From Chloroflexi bacterium TSY (lineage in GTDB: Bacteria; Chloroflexota; Anaerolineae; Caldilineales; Caldilineaceae), in the NCBI GenBank assembly GCA_019217005.1, contig JAHBNG010000071.1:1-64000 (forward strand): 64,000 bases of DNA, given 5' to 3'. Below, piece after piece: positions 27,211-36,753 of this stretch. Positions within the stretch are counted from its first letter, which is position 1, and each line of letters begins with the position of its first letter. The notes under the pieces were generated by a model. The model did not search any database. It was not told where the DNA came from and was given only the letters and a program-made list of their open reading frames with translations. A program made the position numbers and the translations under genes.

Positions 27211-28509
27211 GTGACCCTAACACTTTCTATCGATGACAATGCAATGTTGAATGGAGAGCGAGGTGCTGCCTGTCAAATGGCCATGCGTATTTTGGCCACA
27301 ATGGCCAATGTATATGGTGCATCCCATTTGCTCGATATCAAATCAGCACATATTGACGGCTGCCTGTATCATGGAATCTCTGGTTTAGATTTCGCTCAAC
27401 GATTGGTGGATGGTGGTGCCGAAACTTGCGTTCCAACAACGCTCAATGTCGGTGCCATGGATTTGGTTCATCCGACGAATTTCGTGGGCACATCCGAATT
27501 TGGCGAGCGAGCGCGGCGATTAATGGATCTCTATCGCGAGATGGGTTGCCGTCCGATTTGGACTTGTGCACCCTATCAGGTTTCACAGCGTCCAGCAGTG
27601 GGTATGCAAGTGGCGTGGGCTGAAAGCAATGCGATTGTCTTTGCCAACTCGGTCTTGGGGGCACGTACAAACCGTTACGGTGACTTTATCGATATTTGTG
27701 CGGCGATTACCGGTCGTGCACCTGCAACCGGGCTCCATCTAACTGAAAACCGGCGAGGACAGATCCTTTTCCAACTTGATGACATTTCCCCAAAACTCAC
27801 GGCCGAGGATGTCTTCTATCCGGTATTGGGGTATTATATCGGTTCGAAGACAGGTACGAAAATTCCTGTAATCGACGGTTTCGTATCCAGTAAAAACGTG
27901 ACCGGAAATGAAAGAATCAGAAACAACCCGACTGAAGACCAGCTCAAAGCACTTGGTGCTGCAGCAGCCTCATCCGGCGCCGTCGCGCTCTTCCATATGG
28001 TGGGTGTGACGCCAGAAGCTCCAACTCTAGATGATGCTTGTCATGCCCAGCTACCGGAGCCGACAGTGCGTGTTTCGATGGCGGATCTACAACAAGCGCG
28101 TCAGGCTCTTTCGACAGTGCCAGATGGTCCGATTAAGGTGATTGCTCTGGGGAGTCCCCATTTTTCGATTGACGAATTTGCTCAGATTATGCCCTTGTTA
28201 ACAGCCTGTCCTCCCAAAGCAACTGTTGAGTTTATTATCTGTACAAATCGCTTCGTGCTTGAACAGCTCAAAGTACAGGGTTGGGACATACGTCTATCTG
28301 AGTTGGGAGTTCGTCTCGTCGTTGACACCTGTGTTGTCGTAACACCAATTATTCGAGCGATGCAAGGAACTGTGATGACCAATTCAGGCAAGTTTGCTCA
28401 TTATACACCCAGTAACACCGGACATGATGTAATTTTTGGTAGCTTGCAAGAATGTGTCCAGTCAGCGGCAATTGGGCGAGTTTGGCGCGATGAGGATTTG
28501 TGGAGATAA
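27211..28509 (+). CDS. Aconitase X catalytic (large) subunit, hydro-lyase
   Basis: 432 residues from GTG 27211, with GGGAG upstream. The N-terminal region matches aconitase X (former DUF521): opening MAMRILATMANVYGA, then SAHIDGCLYHGISGLDFAQ, and VPTTLNVGAMDLVHP. Further on, TCAPYQ and GESNA-like WAESNAIVFANSVLGARTNR are characteristic Cys- and substrate-site regions. Aconitase X enzymes are Fe-S hydro-lyases; known activities are cis-3-hydroxy-L-proline dehydratase in bacteria and phosphomevalonate dehydratase in archaea. In this context the hydroxyproline activity is the more likely, but no other proline-catabolic gene is near. The small subunit follows 4 bp downstream. Confidence 0.85.
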   Translation: MTLTLSIDDNAMLNGERGAACQMAMRILATMANVYGASHLLDIKSAHIDGCLYHGISGLDFAQRLVDGGAETCVPTTLNVGAMDLVHPTNFVGTSEFGERARRLMDLYREMGCRPIWTCAPYQVSQRPAVGMQVAWAESNAIVFANSVLGARTNRYGDFIDICAAITGRAPATGLHLTENRRGQILFQLDDISPKLTAEDVFYPVLGYYIGSKTGTKIPVIDGFVSSKNVTGNERIRNNPTEDQLKALGAAAASSGAVALFHMVGVTPEAPTLDDACHAQLPEPTVRVSMADLQQARQALSTVPDGPIKVIALGSPHFSIDEFAQIMPLLTACPPKATVEFIICTNRFVLEQLKVQGWDIRLSELGVRLVVDTCVVVTPIIRAMQGTVMTNSGKFAHYTPSNTGHDVIFGSLQECVQSAAIGRVWRDEDLWR

Positions 28510-28513
28510 AGTG

Positions 28514-28933
28514 ATGACGAAACAGAAATTGCATGGTGAAGTGCTTGTTGCCGGTTCTGGTCAAGGTTCTGCTCTTCTTCTACAGGGCCCACTGAGCTTG
28601 TGGGGCGGATTGAATCCAGAAACTGGCGAAATTGTTGATCGACGTCACCCGAGTTCTGGAGCGATTGTGACCGGCAGAGTGCTTGTGCTACCAGGCGGGC
28701 GTGGTTCGAGCAGCGCCAGCAGCATCTTGCTGGAAGCGGTGCGTGCCAACACGGCGCCTGCGGCCATTATTATCCGAGAGAGAGATGGGATTCTGGCCCT
28801 GGGTGCCGCAGTTGCCCGGGAGATGTATGGAATCACACTCCCCGTTGTGATGTTGGCTCATGAAGAGTATGCTAAAATTGCCGATCGTTCCATGATCTCT
28901 GTGGAACCAGACGGGACTGTCTATCTAAAGTGA
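28514..28933 (+). CDS. Aconitase X swivel (small) subunit
   Basis: 139 residues from ATG 28514, 4 bp after the large subunit stop. The former DUF126 pattern is clear: SLWGGLNPETGEIVDRRHP, then VLPGGRGSSSASSILLEA, and PAAIIIRERDGILALGA. This domain forms the swivel that closes over the large subunit active site. In many bacteria the two are fused; here they are separate genes in one operon. Confidence 0.9.
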   Translation: MTKQKLHGEVLVAGSGQGSALLLQGPLSLWGGLNPETGEIVDRRHPSSGAIVTGRVLVLPGGRGSSSASSILLEAVRANTAPAAIIIRERDGILALGAAVAREMYGITLPVVMLAHEEYAKIADRSMISVEPDGTVYLK

Positions 28934-28966
28934 AGTCAGTTTGAAAGCGCGAGTTGTGAATCTTTC

Positions 28967-29025
28967 CGGAAGGGGTCAGATATTGCAGGGTAGACGGGCC
29001 GATCTGTGACCCCTTGCGGGAAGAT
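28967..29025. repeat. CCGGAAGGGGTCA hairpin repeat, copy 3
   Basis: TTCCGGAAGGGGTCA pairs with TGACCCCTTGCGGGA. It lies just after the aconitase X operon and may act as a terminator; related to those at 19481 and 20660. Confidence 0.65.
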
Positions 29026-29122
29026 GGGTCAGCGAAAACTATCGTTCTCTATCAGATTTCACTGTAGGCGAGGATGACTGAAAAATGAGCGACAAATGAG
29101 ATGTGCATTGAGAGAGCTGAGG

Positions 29123-29177
29123 GATTAGAGATTGGGAGATTTGGCTCATGCAGCTCCTAATCTCCCAATCTCTAATC
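29123..29177. terminator. Strong hairpin between convergent genes
   Basis: GATTAGAGATTGGGAGATT (29123-29141) is perfectly complementary to 29159-29177, a 19-bp stem with a 17-nt loop, placed between the end of the aconitase X operon and the end of the betaine-binding gene. No long T-tract follows. Confidence 0.55.
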
Positions 29178-29184
29178 TCAATCG

Positions 29185-31098
29185 TTATTCAGTGCCTGCC
29201 GCTACCCGCGAATCACCTACGCTCTCCGGCGAAGTGAGCAAGCCCAGATTGTCGAGAAATGTAAGGGCAACGAGTTCGGGAGCTTCTTCATCACCAGAGT
29301 CAAGGATGCCATCGGGGCCGAGGTCGACGCGGGTGGAGAGTTGTTGCATGGTGGCATCATCCAGATACTTGGGGAGAGCGTTGAGCAGGTTGGCCAAGTC
29401 GGGGTTGGCATCGAGCACTTCCTGGCGGATGACGGGAGCAACGTTGTAAGCTGGGAAGAAGGCGCTGGAGTCTTCAAGTGCTGTGAATCCCCACAAGAAC
29501 AGACGACCATCGGTGGTGTAGCCCTCGGCCACATCGCAGACACCATTCCGCAGCCCATCGTAGACGCCATCCAGGTCCATGAGGAAGATCTTCTCGGCTG
29601 AGAACTCGAAGCCATAGTGAGCCTGCAAAGAGCGCAGCCCATCGTTGGGACGGATGAAGAAGTGATTCTCCACGCAGATGGAGAGAGGCGAGCCATTTTC
29701 GTTCATGTAGGCAGCCAGGTCATCCATGGTGGTGATGCCCAGTGCCACCAGGTCGTCGCGGACCATCAAGGTGTAGGACTCGTTGAATTCGCCGCGGTCC
29801 AGCCAGACGAGACCGACTTGGGAATCCAGATTCTTGATCAGCGTATAGATGCGGTCTGGTTGTTGAGGCAGGGCATAGACGGGAAGGCGTTTGCCCACGG
29901 CCAATGCTGACCCAGTCAAATCCATCATCACATCGACTTCGCCCTTGAGCAGTGCCTGTCGCACCACCGCTGCCCCGCCAAGCCCCAGTTTGTCGATGAC
30001 AGGATAGCCCGCATCCTCCAGCAGCAGCTTGACCATCTGTCCCAAAATCAACTGGCTTGTGTAGTAATGCGAACTCACTGTTATGGGTGTAGCCTGGAAG
30101 AGCTTGTGGCTACGCAGAAAGTTATAGGCGACGAGTTCGGGGGCTTCTTCATCGCCAGAGTCAAGGATGCCATCGGGGCCGAGGTCGACGCGGGTAGAGA
30201 GTTGCTGCATGGTGGCATCGTCCAGATACTTGGGGAGAGCGTTGAGCAGGTTGGCCAAGTCGGGGTTGGCGTCGAGTACCTCTTGGCGGATGACGGGAGC
30301 AATGTTGTAAGCTGGGAAGAAGGCGCTGGAGTCTTCAAGTGCTGTGAATCCCCACAGGAGTAGACGACCATCGGTGGTGTAGCCCTCGGCCACATCGCAG
30401 ACACCGTTCCGCAGCCCATCGTAGACGCCATCCAGGTCCATGAGGAAGATCTTCTCGGCTGAGAACTCGAAGCCATAGTGAGCCTGCAAAGAGCGCAGCC
30501 CATCATGGGGACGGATGAAGAAGTGATTCTCCACGCAGATGGAGAGAGGCGAGCCATTTTCGTTCATGTAGGCAGCCAGGTCATCCATTGTGGTGATACC
30601 CAGTGCCACCAAGTCGTCGCGGACCATCAAGGTGTAAGATTCGTTGAATTCGCCGCGGTCCAGCCAGACGAGACCGACTTGGGAATCCAGATTCTTGATC
30701 AGCGTATAGATGCGGTCTGGTTGTTGAGGCAGAGCATAGACGGGAAGGCGTTTGCCCACGGCCAATGCTGACCCAGTCAAATCCATTGTCACATCGACTT
30801 CGCCCTTGAGCAGTGCCTGTCGCACCACCGCTGCCCCGCCAAGCCCCAGCTTGTCGATGACAGGATAGCCCGCATCTTCCAACAGCAACTTGACCATCTG
30901 TCCCAAAATCAACTGGCTTGTGTAGTAATGCGAACTCACTGTGATCGGACGCATTACTTCTGCACTATTTGTGGTGTCCACGTTCTGTGAACTGCTGGTC
31001 GATGAGATTTGCCCTTGCGACCAAACAATGTCCACTGGTAACGATAAGATAAGCAAAATTAAGATGAGCACTCTAACTGCCATATATCTCAGACACAT
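29185..31098 (-). CDS. Secreted betaine-binding-like protein with two near-identical tandem OpuAC/OpuCC domains
   Basis: 637 residues from ATG 31098, preceded by GGGGAG. A signal peptide (VLILILLILSLPVDIVW) is followed by two copies of a glycine betaine/choline-type substrate-binding domain of about 290 residues. Each copy opens PITVSSHYYTSQLILGQMVK, has a G-E-V-D-V-x-M-D segment, and closes LDSGDEEAPELVA. The copies differ at only a few residues (for example R-P-H-D-G against R-P-N-D-G), and the DNA (29240-30100 and 30110-30970) is almost identical, so the duplication is recent. No permease or ATPase gene is adjacent, so it is either an orphan binding protein or a sensor. Confidence 0.8.
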   Translation of the reverse strand: MCLRYMAVRVLILILLILSLPVDIVWSQGQISSTSSSQNVDTTNSAEVMRPITVSSHYYTSQLILGQMVKLLLEDAGYPVIDKLGLGGAAVVRQALLKGEVDVTMDLTGSALAVGKRLPVYALPQQPDRIYTLIKNLDSQVGLVWLDRGEFNESYTLMVRDDLVALGITTMDDLAAYMNENGSPLSICVENHFFIRPHDGLRSLQAHYGFEFSAEKIFLMDLDGVYDGLRNGVCDVAEGYTTDGRLLLWGFTALEDSSAFFPAYNIAPVIRQEVLDANPDLANLLNALPKYLDDATMQQLSTRVDLGPDGILDSGDEEAPELVAYNFLRSHKLFQATPITVSSHYYTSQLILGQMVKLLLEDAGYPVIDKLGLGGAAVVRQALLKGEVDVMMDLTGSALAVGKRLPVYALPQQPDRIYTLIKNLDSQVGLVWLDRGEFNESYTLMVRDDLVALGITTMDDLAAYMNENGSPLSICVENHFFIRPNDGLRSLQAHYGFEFSAEKIFLMDLDGVYDGLRNGVCDVAEGYTTDGRLFLWGFTALEDSSAFFPAYNVAPVIRQEVLDANPDLANLLNALPKYLDDATMQQLSTRVDLGPDGILDSGDEEAPELVALTFLDNLGLLTSPESVGDSRVAAGTE

Positions 31099-31125
31099 TA
31101 TTGTCTCCCCAAGACTATTCGAGTG

Positions 31126-31192
31126 TGTCCCAAAGTGTGTAAATGAAGACTGCTTAGTCAGAGAACCGCTGAATTTACACACTTTGGGACAC
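31126..31192. repeat. CACAAAGTGTGTAAAT hairpin repeat, copy 2
   Basis: GTGTCCCAAAGTGTGTAAAT pairs with TTTACACACTTTGGGACAC, a nearly perfect 19-bp stem around the CAGAGAACCGCTG-type loop. It is 30-95 bp upstream of the betaine-binding gene, in its likely leader. Confidence 0.8.
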
Positions 31193-31238
31193 ACTCCCGA
31201 CTATTTCCAAAAAATAGACATGATAGGGATTGAAATTA

Positions 31239-31310
31239 GGACACGGATGAACACAGATTTCACGGATTGATTCTGAGATGATCCGTGTTCATCCTAAAAA
31301 TCCGTGTCCC
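31239..31310. repeat. GGACACGGATGAACACAG intergenic repeat, copy 1
   Basis: A 72-bp unit with complementary ends (GGACACGGAT and ATCCGTGTCC) and an inner pair around GATTGATTCTGAGATGATC. Second copy at 47472-47565. Similar palindromes are common in intergenic regions of large environmental bacterial genomes. Confidence 0.75.
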
Positions 31311-31332
31311 ATATTCTTAATCCTTATAATAT

Positions 31333-32890
31333 ACTCGATAGTTGTATTTTGAGCAGGTGCCAGATTTGACAAAGTCAAATTAAGCAGAGCAGACCTGCCG
31401 TTTGGCGAAAAGGGTAGCGAAGACCTCCGCAATCTCCTGTCCGTCATTCAAGGCATCATGAGCCGTCAAGATGAGATCTTGAATCAGTGACTGAGTTTGC
31501 TGCCGGGTAGCCTCACCCACCAAGGGATTTGCTGGGCGAGAATTGAGTTTTAGCCAATGATGGTCCCAAACAATCAAGGTGCAAGAGAGAATAAGCCACG
31601 AAGACCAGAGACCAATGTTTTTGAAAGGCGTGGGCAGTTCGCATGCAATATTCATCAAGACCAAGCAGTTGTTTACCATCCTGATAAACCGTCTCGATAG
31701 GCCAACGAAGCAGGTAAATCGAGAGAATGCGTTTGGCATTACAGTCGGTGCGATTGGTCACTAAAACGGCATAATTGTCTTGCAATTCAGGATTATCAAA
31801 ACTAATCACGATGCGTACCTTGCCGATAGAAGGGATACGCACAGTCATGGTAAAGGTGTAGTAAGTACGACCATCAATGGTGACAGGCTTGTAGGCATTC
31901 TGGGGGATGTAGGGGACCAACTCTTTGACTTTAATATGTGGCCCCTCGAAAGTTATCGGCTGACCATCTTCATCCCGCAAACGAAAACTATTTGTCTCCA
32001 GATTGCGATTGCACTTCAAGATGCTGATCCAATCTTTATTCAGACGATCGAGTACAGCTAGAAAATCTGGAGCGAGATACCAACCATCGAAGAGAGCCCA
32101 ACCAAAGATAAGGGTTCGTTCAACAGCTTTTTCAACCAGTTCACTGGCAATGGTTATCTTGGTCTTAAACGCTTCGTCTCGCTCTCGAAAGGCGGGGTCA
32201 GTTAATAGGTGGCTATCCACTCGTTTATGAAAAGCGGTTCGTTCTTTCTTTTTCTTGGGAATCTCGGTCACTGGGAAATGTTTTTCCACAAATGCTTCCC
32301 AGTCGGTAAACTCTTCGTACCGTCGGTAGATACTTGCATCGACCGGAAAACGGATAGCGCCACTGACATAGTGACTTGTGACTAAGTTATGAGCCAGTGG
32401 ATGCTGACCATTGCTATGATTGTAGTGGGTGTCGATATACTCGAACAGACTTCCCACATGTTCACATAGTGTATCGTCAATCGCTAATACCGATTCTGAC
32501 TCTGAACGTTGGTATTGTGCTGTCTCTGACTTCATGTAACCTATACGCTCATCATTGAGTTTTTCGGCTCGCCAAGGAGCTTCACTCAGATACCGTGATA
32601 CATTCGTCTTATCTGCACTATCTAGAATGCAACGGGCAATATTTGCCATGCTTTTGTTGTCCAAGACCATCAGACCCGTCAGATAGTTTTCAAAGTGGCG
32701 AAACTGTTTACGATTGGCAAATACTGAACGAAAGGTTTCGCTATGCTCCTTGACCAGTGGCGCTACATTTACTATCGGCAATTGCATCTTGATGGCTCCT
32801 TTTCTACACTTTTTTCTTGATGCAATCTATTGAGATGACTTTTGTCTCTTTTGTCAAAATTGGAAAACCTTCATTTCACAACTATCGAGT
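31333..32890 (-). mobile_element. IS4/IS701-like insertion sequence, copy 2
   Basis: 1558 bp with the same 13-bp ends (ACTCGATAGTTGT at 31333-31345 and its complement at 32878-32890) as the copy at 2377-4098, in inverse orientation. The flanks AATAT and AATCT are an imperfect 5-bp duplication. It is the structural reference for copy 1: no nested element, and the poly-A runs are five long. Confidence 0.9.
31380..32787 (-). pseudogene. DDE transposase of copy 2, one frameshift
   Basis: The start is ATG 32787. The frame is open for about 424 codons and covers the whole catalytic region: AIDDTLCEHVGSLF, the DGWYLAPDFLAVLDRLNKDW block and RWPIETVYQDGKQLLGLDEY with catalytic Glu. Near 31517-31525, GGTGGGTGAGG has four extra bases relative to copy 1, shifting the last 45 residues (EATRQQTQSLIQ to the stop at 31380) into another frame. 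The main domain is intact, so residual activity is conceivable. Copy 1 and copy 2 carry different lesions, and each can be corrected from the other. Confidence 0.85.
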
Positions 32891-32969
32891 AATCTCTAAT
32901 AAATGACTCCTGGAACGTGCGTACCGCAAGCAATATGATACCCGCCATAAATGGGGTATACTCTACAAA

Positions 32970-35166
32970 TCAAGATCCTTCACCACGCTTACCTGCGCAG
33001 GATCCCCACGAATCTACCAAGTCCCGATGCTGTTCAATCCACACCCGCGGATTATTGCCTTGTAGCTGAGCGTTGCCGAAATCCAGATTCTTAATAAACG
33101 CCCAAATACAAGGATCTTCAAACTCCATGCGTGCAGGAATGCCTGCATAAGATAAAACTGCCATCTGTTTACCATTGCTTTGTGCATAACCGTCACCGAC
33201 CGGAAGAACGCTGATTCCATACTCAAAGAATAGGTCGCGATCGTTCGCATCGATGTAGCACAGAGTGAGATCGAACCATGTGGTGGCATGGTCCGCATGG
33301 GCGACTCCCTGGAACATCGCCCTGGCGTCAGCGACAGAGACTGTCCACACACTCCATCCCCATTGTGACATGAGCGCCGCAACGATGTTGGTGACCAATG
33401 TACACTCAGCTCGTCCTTCAATGTAGCCAAATATATAGTCTCAGTAGATCCAAATTTCAGGTTTTGAGAGAGAATTCTGGCTAAACAGTTGACATAAATA
33501 CAAATTTGCCGGTCGATATCTAGTTTTTGCGTTAGATTTGGGCGATTTTCAGATATGAAATAGGTTGTTTTCTGTAACCGAAATCTGAATAAATGACTCC
33601 AAAATCCCTGCAATCTCGACTGAAAATCGCCAAAAACGCCAAATTTGGATCTACTGAGTCTGCTGGTGGAAGGGGTGTTTCGATGGATGCTGCTACCTCA
33701 TCTTGCGGTGTTGGACTTGAAACAATGGGCGTAATTGTATCAGTTGCGTCCTGCACAATTGTAAGCGGCGTAGGCGTCCCTGATGGCGAGGGAATCGGAG
33801 AGGCCGTTGCTGACGGTGAAGAGGTCAGAGTAGGCGTCGCCGTTGGCGAAGGAGTTGAAGTTGGTGTTGCCGACGGAAGCAGAGTTGGTGGAGGTGTCGC
33901 TGTTGGTGGAGCGAGGCGGGCAAGCGTTACTACTGGGTTTTCAGCCCCTTCGAAAAGATATGAAGCAAAAGCTATAAAGGCATTATGCTGACGGTTTGGG
34001 ATTGAACGTACAATTGGCGCATCGGGCCATCCTGGATTCACATCAGACCAGCTGCGTGCGGTAGAGAAGAGCAATCTTAATTGCTCCAGCGTGACAGTGT
34101 TTACATAGATGTTTTGTTCGCTGACGACGACCGATAGGGCATCTTCCGCAATGACCAAGGCAATCGGTTCGCGACGAATTGTCTGGCATCTTGCCAATTC
34201 GTCTGACCGGATCTGCCGGTCAACGCTGACAAGATCGGCTGTTGCCGTATTACACAGTTGCTCGAAGCTGCCAGTTCCGGTCGTCGTATCAGTGCGAATG
34301 GTACCCGTGTATCCGTTCTGTATAAAAAGATCGACCATTCGCTGTGTTAGATGAGCCATGGTGTCGGTACTGCCGACCACAATGTTGCCACCTTGTCCCG
34401 AAACGTCACAAACGGGAAGTGCTTCTACTTCCCGTTTACCAAGAAGGGTATTATAGGTTTGAATTGTTTCAGAAAACACGTCACTCCGTGGCGGGAAAAA
34501 GCCATTCTCGAGAATCGTTTCGCGGATCTGGCTCAAAAAGCATCCCAGGAAATCCACGACTTCTGGTTTGTTTTGTACAGTGTTGAGCGAGGTATAGACG
34601 AAGAGGGGACGCGAAAATGGATATGTGCGTTCATCTACAGCGTCGGCCATGGGCGCAACAACACGTCCATCTTCAAGTTGGATGCGGACCATCCGTAAAC
34701 CTGTGCGCTGCCTATAGTAGCTAGCGTGATCCATGAAACCGATGGCAAAAGGATCGTTTTTGATGATGGACATCAACATATCCACATTGCTACTCAGGGC
34801 TAAATTTTCTGCCGAGCTTAGCCACTCTTCCCCCAAAGCACTTGCGATGTTTGAGGCTGCGACGGTGGGTAACTGAGGCAGGGTTGGCGCAGTCGTTGGG
34901 GGAATGGTTGATGTGGGACTCAGAGCGAGCGTAGCGATTGGCAATGGTGTTGGTAAAGGTGTGGGCAATGCAGGCGCTTGTATGACAGCAACGGCTTCGG
35001 CGTCAGCCGAAGCCACAACTCCTTCACCGTGCTGCGGATTTATGATCGTGCTATCCACTCCATTGCTTGGTCCGTTGCTCAGGATGATGGTCTGTAATGC
35101 GATAATGACGATAAAAAGGGCTCCGGCAATCAGACCAAGAATCATGATGAGATTGTTGCGGGGCAT
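32970..35166 (-). pseudogene. Membrane-anchored PstS-like/betaine-binding-like protein, broken by M215
   Basis: From ATG 35166: a hydrophobic anchor (residues 6-28), a Thr/Pro-rich stretch, a PstS-like periplasmic-binding fold in which the block with AIGFMDHASYY and YPFSRPLFVYT comes before the block VVGSTDTMAHLTQRM and VSVDRQIRSDEL, then a long Ser/Thr/Pro stalk. M215 at 33442-33656 cuts the gene here. Removing it with one AGTCT copy joins PPAD to YIFGYIEGRAECTL and restores a 658-codon frame ending in a domain like that of the downstream paralogue at 35469-36275 (same FGYI-GR, WFDL-LCY, VGDGYAQ and CIW-FIK-LDF motifs). That C-terminal domain looks like a shortened OpuAC fold. In the present state translation ends inside M215. 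Confidence 0.85.
33442..33656. repeat. 215-bp nonautonomous element (family M215), copy 3
   Basis: Same ends and orientation as copies 1 and 2; AGTCT flanks it at 33437-33441 and 33657-33661. Inserted in the coding sequence of the binding-protein gene. Confidence 0.95.
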
Positions 35167-35468
35167 TTTGATTTATTATCTCCTTCACGTCGGAACAACG
35201 CGCAACGGGATGACACACTTTGGGACAATCTCTTCTGTGGGTATACTTAGCACTGTCATGAATTTAAAGTAATTTGCCCGTTATCAGTCGAATAGAGCCA
35301 GCGAATTTGTTTTAAGTTTAGGAGCGAGCGCAGTATATATTGAACACTGCCCTAGATGGTGACAAGCGCCCAATTCGTGTTTGGCTACAGTCGTTGGCGA
35401 CCTGCGAATAATTTTGACCATTTTCAGTCGAGTGGAACAGGTGAATTGATTTTCCTCTCTGCGATTTA

Positions 35469-36275
35469 TTAGGGAATCGTCGGTGCTAGATCTGCGCAGG
35501 ACTCCCAGGAGGCGACTAACTCCGGATGGGCATCGATCCAGTCGCGCGGATTCATTCCGTCCAAGGAGGCATCCTCAAAATCAAGCTGCTTAATGAAGGT
35601 CCAGATGCAATTGTCGCGATGTCGAAGCAGAGGAGGAATGCTCACATAAGCCAGGATTGAGAGCTGGGTGTCACCATGCTGTGCATAACCGTCTCCAACG
35701 ATGAGCATTCGTCCGCCATATCTGTAGAAGAGAGCGCGGTCTTCTGGGTCGTGATAGCAGAGGGAGAGGTCGAACCAAGAACTCGGTTCCCCCAAGTGCG
35801 CCACGCCTTGGAAGAGAGCCGTGGCATCATCCACAGGAACAGTGCTCACGCGCCAGCCCCACTCGTTCATGAGCGAAACGACTACCTGGGTCGCCAGCGT
35901 ACACGCTGTCCGCCCTTTGATATAGCCAAATAGATAATCGGCCTCCTGGATCGGCGTCTTGATTTCCACCTCTGCGGCCGCCGTTGGCGATGGTGGAAGA
36001 GTTGAAATCGCCGCCCCAGGCGCTGTCAGAATTCCCGCACTCGTGGGGGTGGCCGTTGGTTGCGCAAACGAGGGTTGAGTACGGGTGACTGTCACAGTAG
36101 AGAGCTGCCGCGGCACGTTCATTTGCACCACCGCAACCTGATTGGAATCATGCGCGCTTTGGGCTTTACTTACGTCAGCCAGAACCGCCCTACTCGTACG
36201 TAAATCAGTCATAATACCCATTGCAACAAAGAGAATGAGTGCAGAAAGTATGGAGATGAGATGATTTCTGAACAT
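35469..36275 (-). CDS. Secreted/anchored short OpuAC-like binding protein
   Basis: 268 residues from ATG 36275. A signal anchor (residues 5-25, ILSALILFVAMGIM) is followed by a Thr/Pro-rich segment and, from about residue 110, a 150-residue domain with FGYIKGRTACTL, WGWRVSTVPVDDATALFQGV, WFDLSLCYHDPEDRALF, VGDGYAQ and CIWTFIKQLDFEDASL. It aligns along its length with the C-terminal domain of the split gene just downstream, so the two are paralogues. The domain resembles one lobe of a betaine-binding protein; whether it binds ligand alone is unclear. Two conserved Cys (LCY and NCIW) could form a disulfide. Confidence 0.65.
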   Translation of the reverse strand: MFRNHLISILSALILFVAMGIMTDLRTSRAVLADVSKAQSAHDSNQVAVVQMNVPRQLSTVTVTRTQPSFAQPTATPTSAGILTAPGAAISTLPPSPTAAAEVEIKTPIQEADYLFGYIKGRTACTLATQVVVSLMNEWGWRVSTVPVDDATALFQGVAHLGEPSSWFDLSLCYHDPEDRALFYRYGGRMLIVGDGYAQHGDTQLSILAYVSIPPLLRHRDNCIWTFIKQLDFEDASLDGMNPRDWIDAHPELVASWESCADLAPTIP

Positions 36276-36753
36276 GTTTGAAAGTTCACTCCTCCTCGAT
36301 AATATAATTTAGGAAAATGGGAGATAGTTCAATTTACCAGATGAGTCAAGTTGACGCTTTCCCCCTGGAGGAGGCGTTCTCTAACACCAGTTCTTGTCGA
36401 ACATGGTCGTATTAGAGAATGCTCCCTCCACGAATTTGTCAACCCATTTTTGAACCGTCCTGAAAGATGCATTCGATAAACTGACTTTTCATTCGATCAG
36501 GATGACATTCTCTACATGAGCTTTTGTCTCGATCTACCAATATTGGTATGCGGAGGAGTAAGCTAGGTTAGAACATCTATATATAGTTGTTCAGATAATG
36601 TTTTTCCACGCGAAACAGTAGCTTGTCAGCATTTCAGCCGGTCAGCCAGAGAGCTGACGAGCTGACCGGCTGAAATGCCATCAATGACAGGAATAGATTT
36701 TCCCGAAAGGCTATAGAAAATAGGAATCAATCGAGTGTATTCAGGAATCACAA
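36276..36753. other. Intergenic region with palindromes
   Basis: 478 bp without a recognised gene. An imperfect palindrome around 36366-36435 pairs GGAGGAGGCGTTCTCTAA with TTAGAGAATGCTCCCTCC, and a perfect one is at 36629-36678. The promoter of the gene starting at 36275 should be near the left end. Confidence 0.5.
36629..36678. terminator. Perfect 18-bp hairpin downstream of the beta-helix gene
   Basis: GCATTTCAGCCGGTCAGC (36629-36646) pairs exactly with 36661-36678 around a 14-nt loop. Located 75 bp past the stop of the minus-strand beta-helix fragment. No T-tract, so it may be a dispersed palindrome instead. Confidence 0.5.

Noticed and set aside
29341..29601. Repeated plus-strand frames across the tandem binding-protein gene (also 30067-30363)
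   Set aside because: They are antisense shadows repeated because the gene itself is duplicated.
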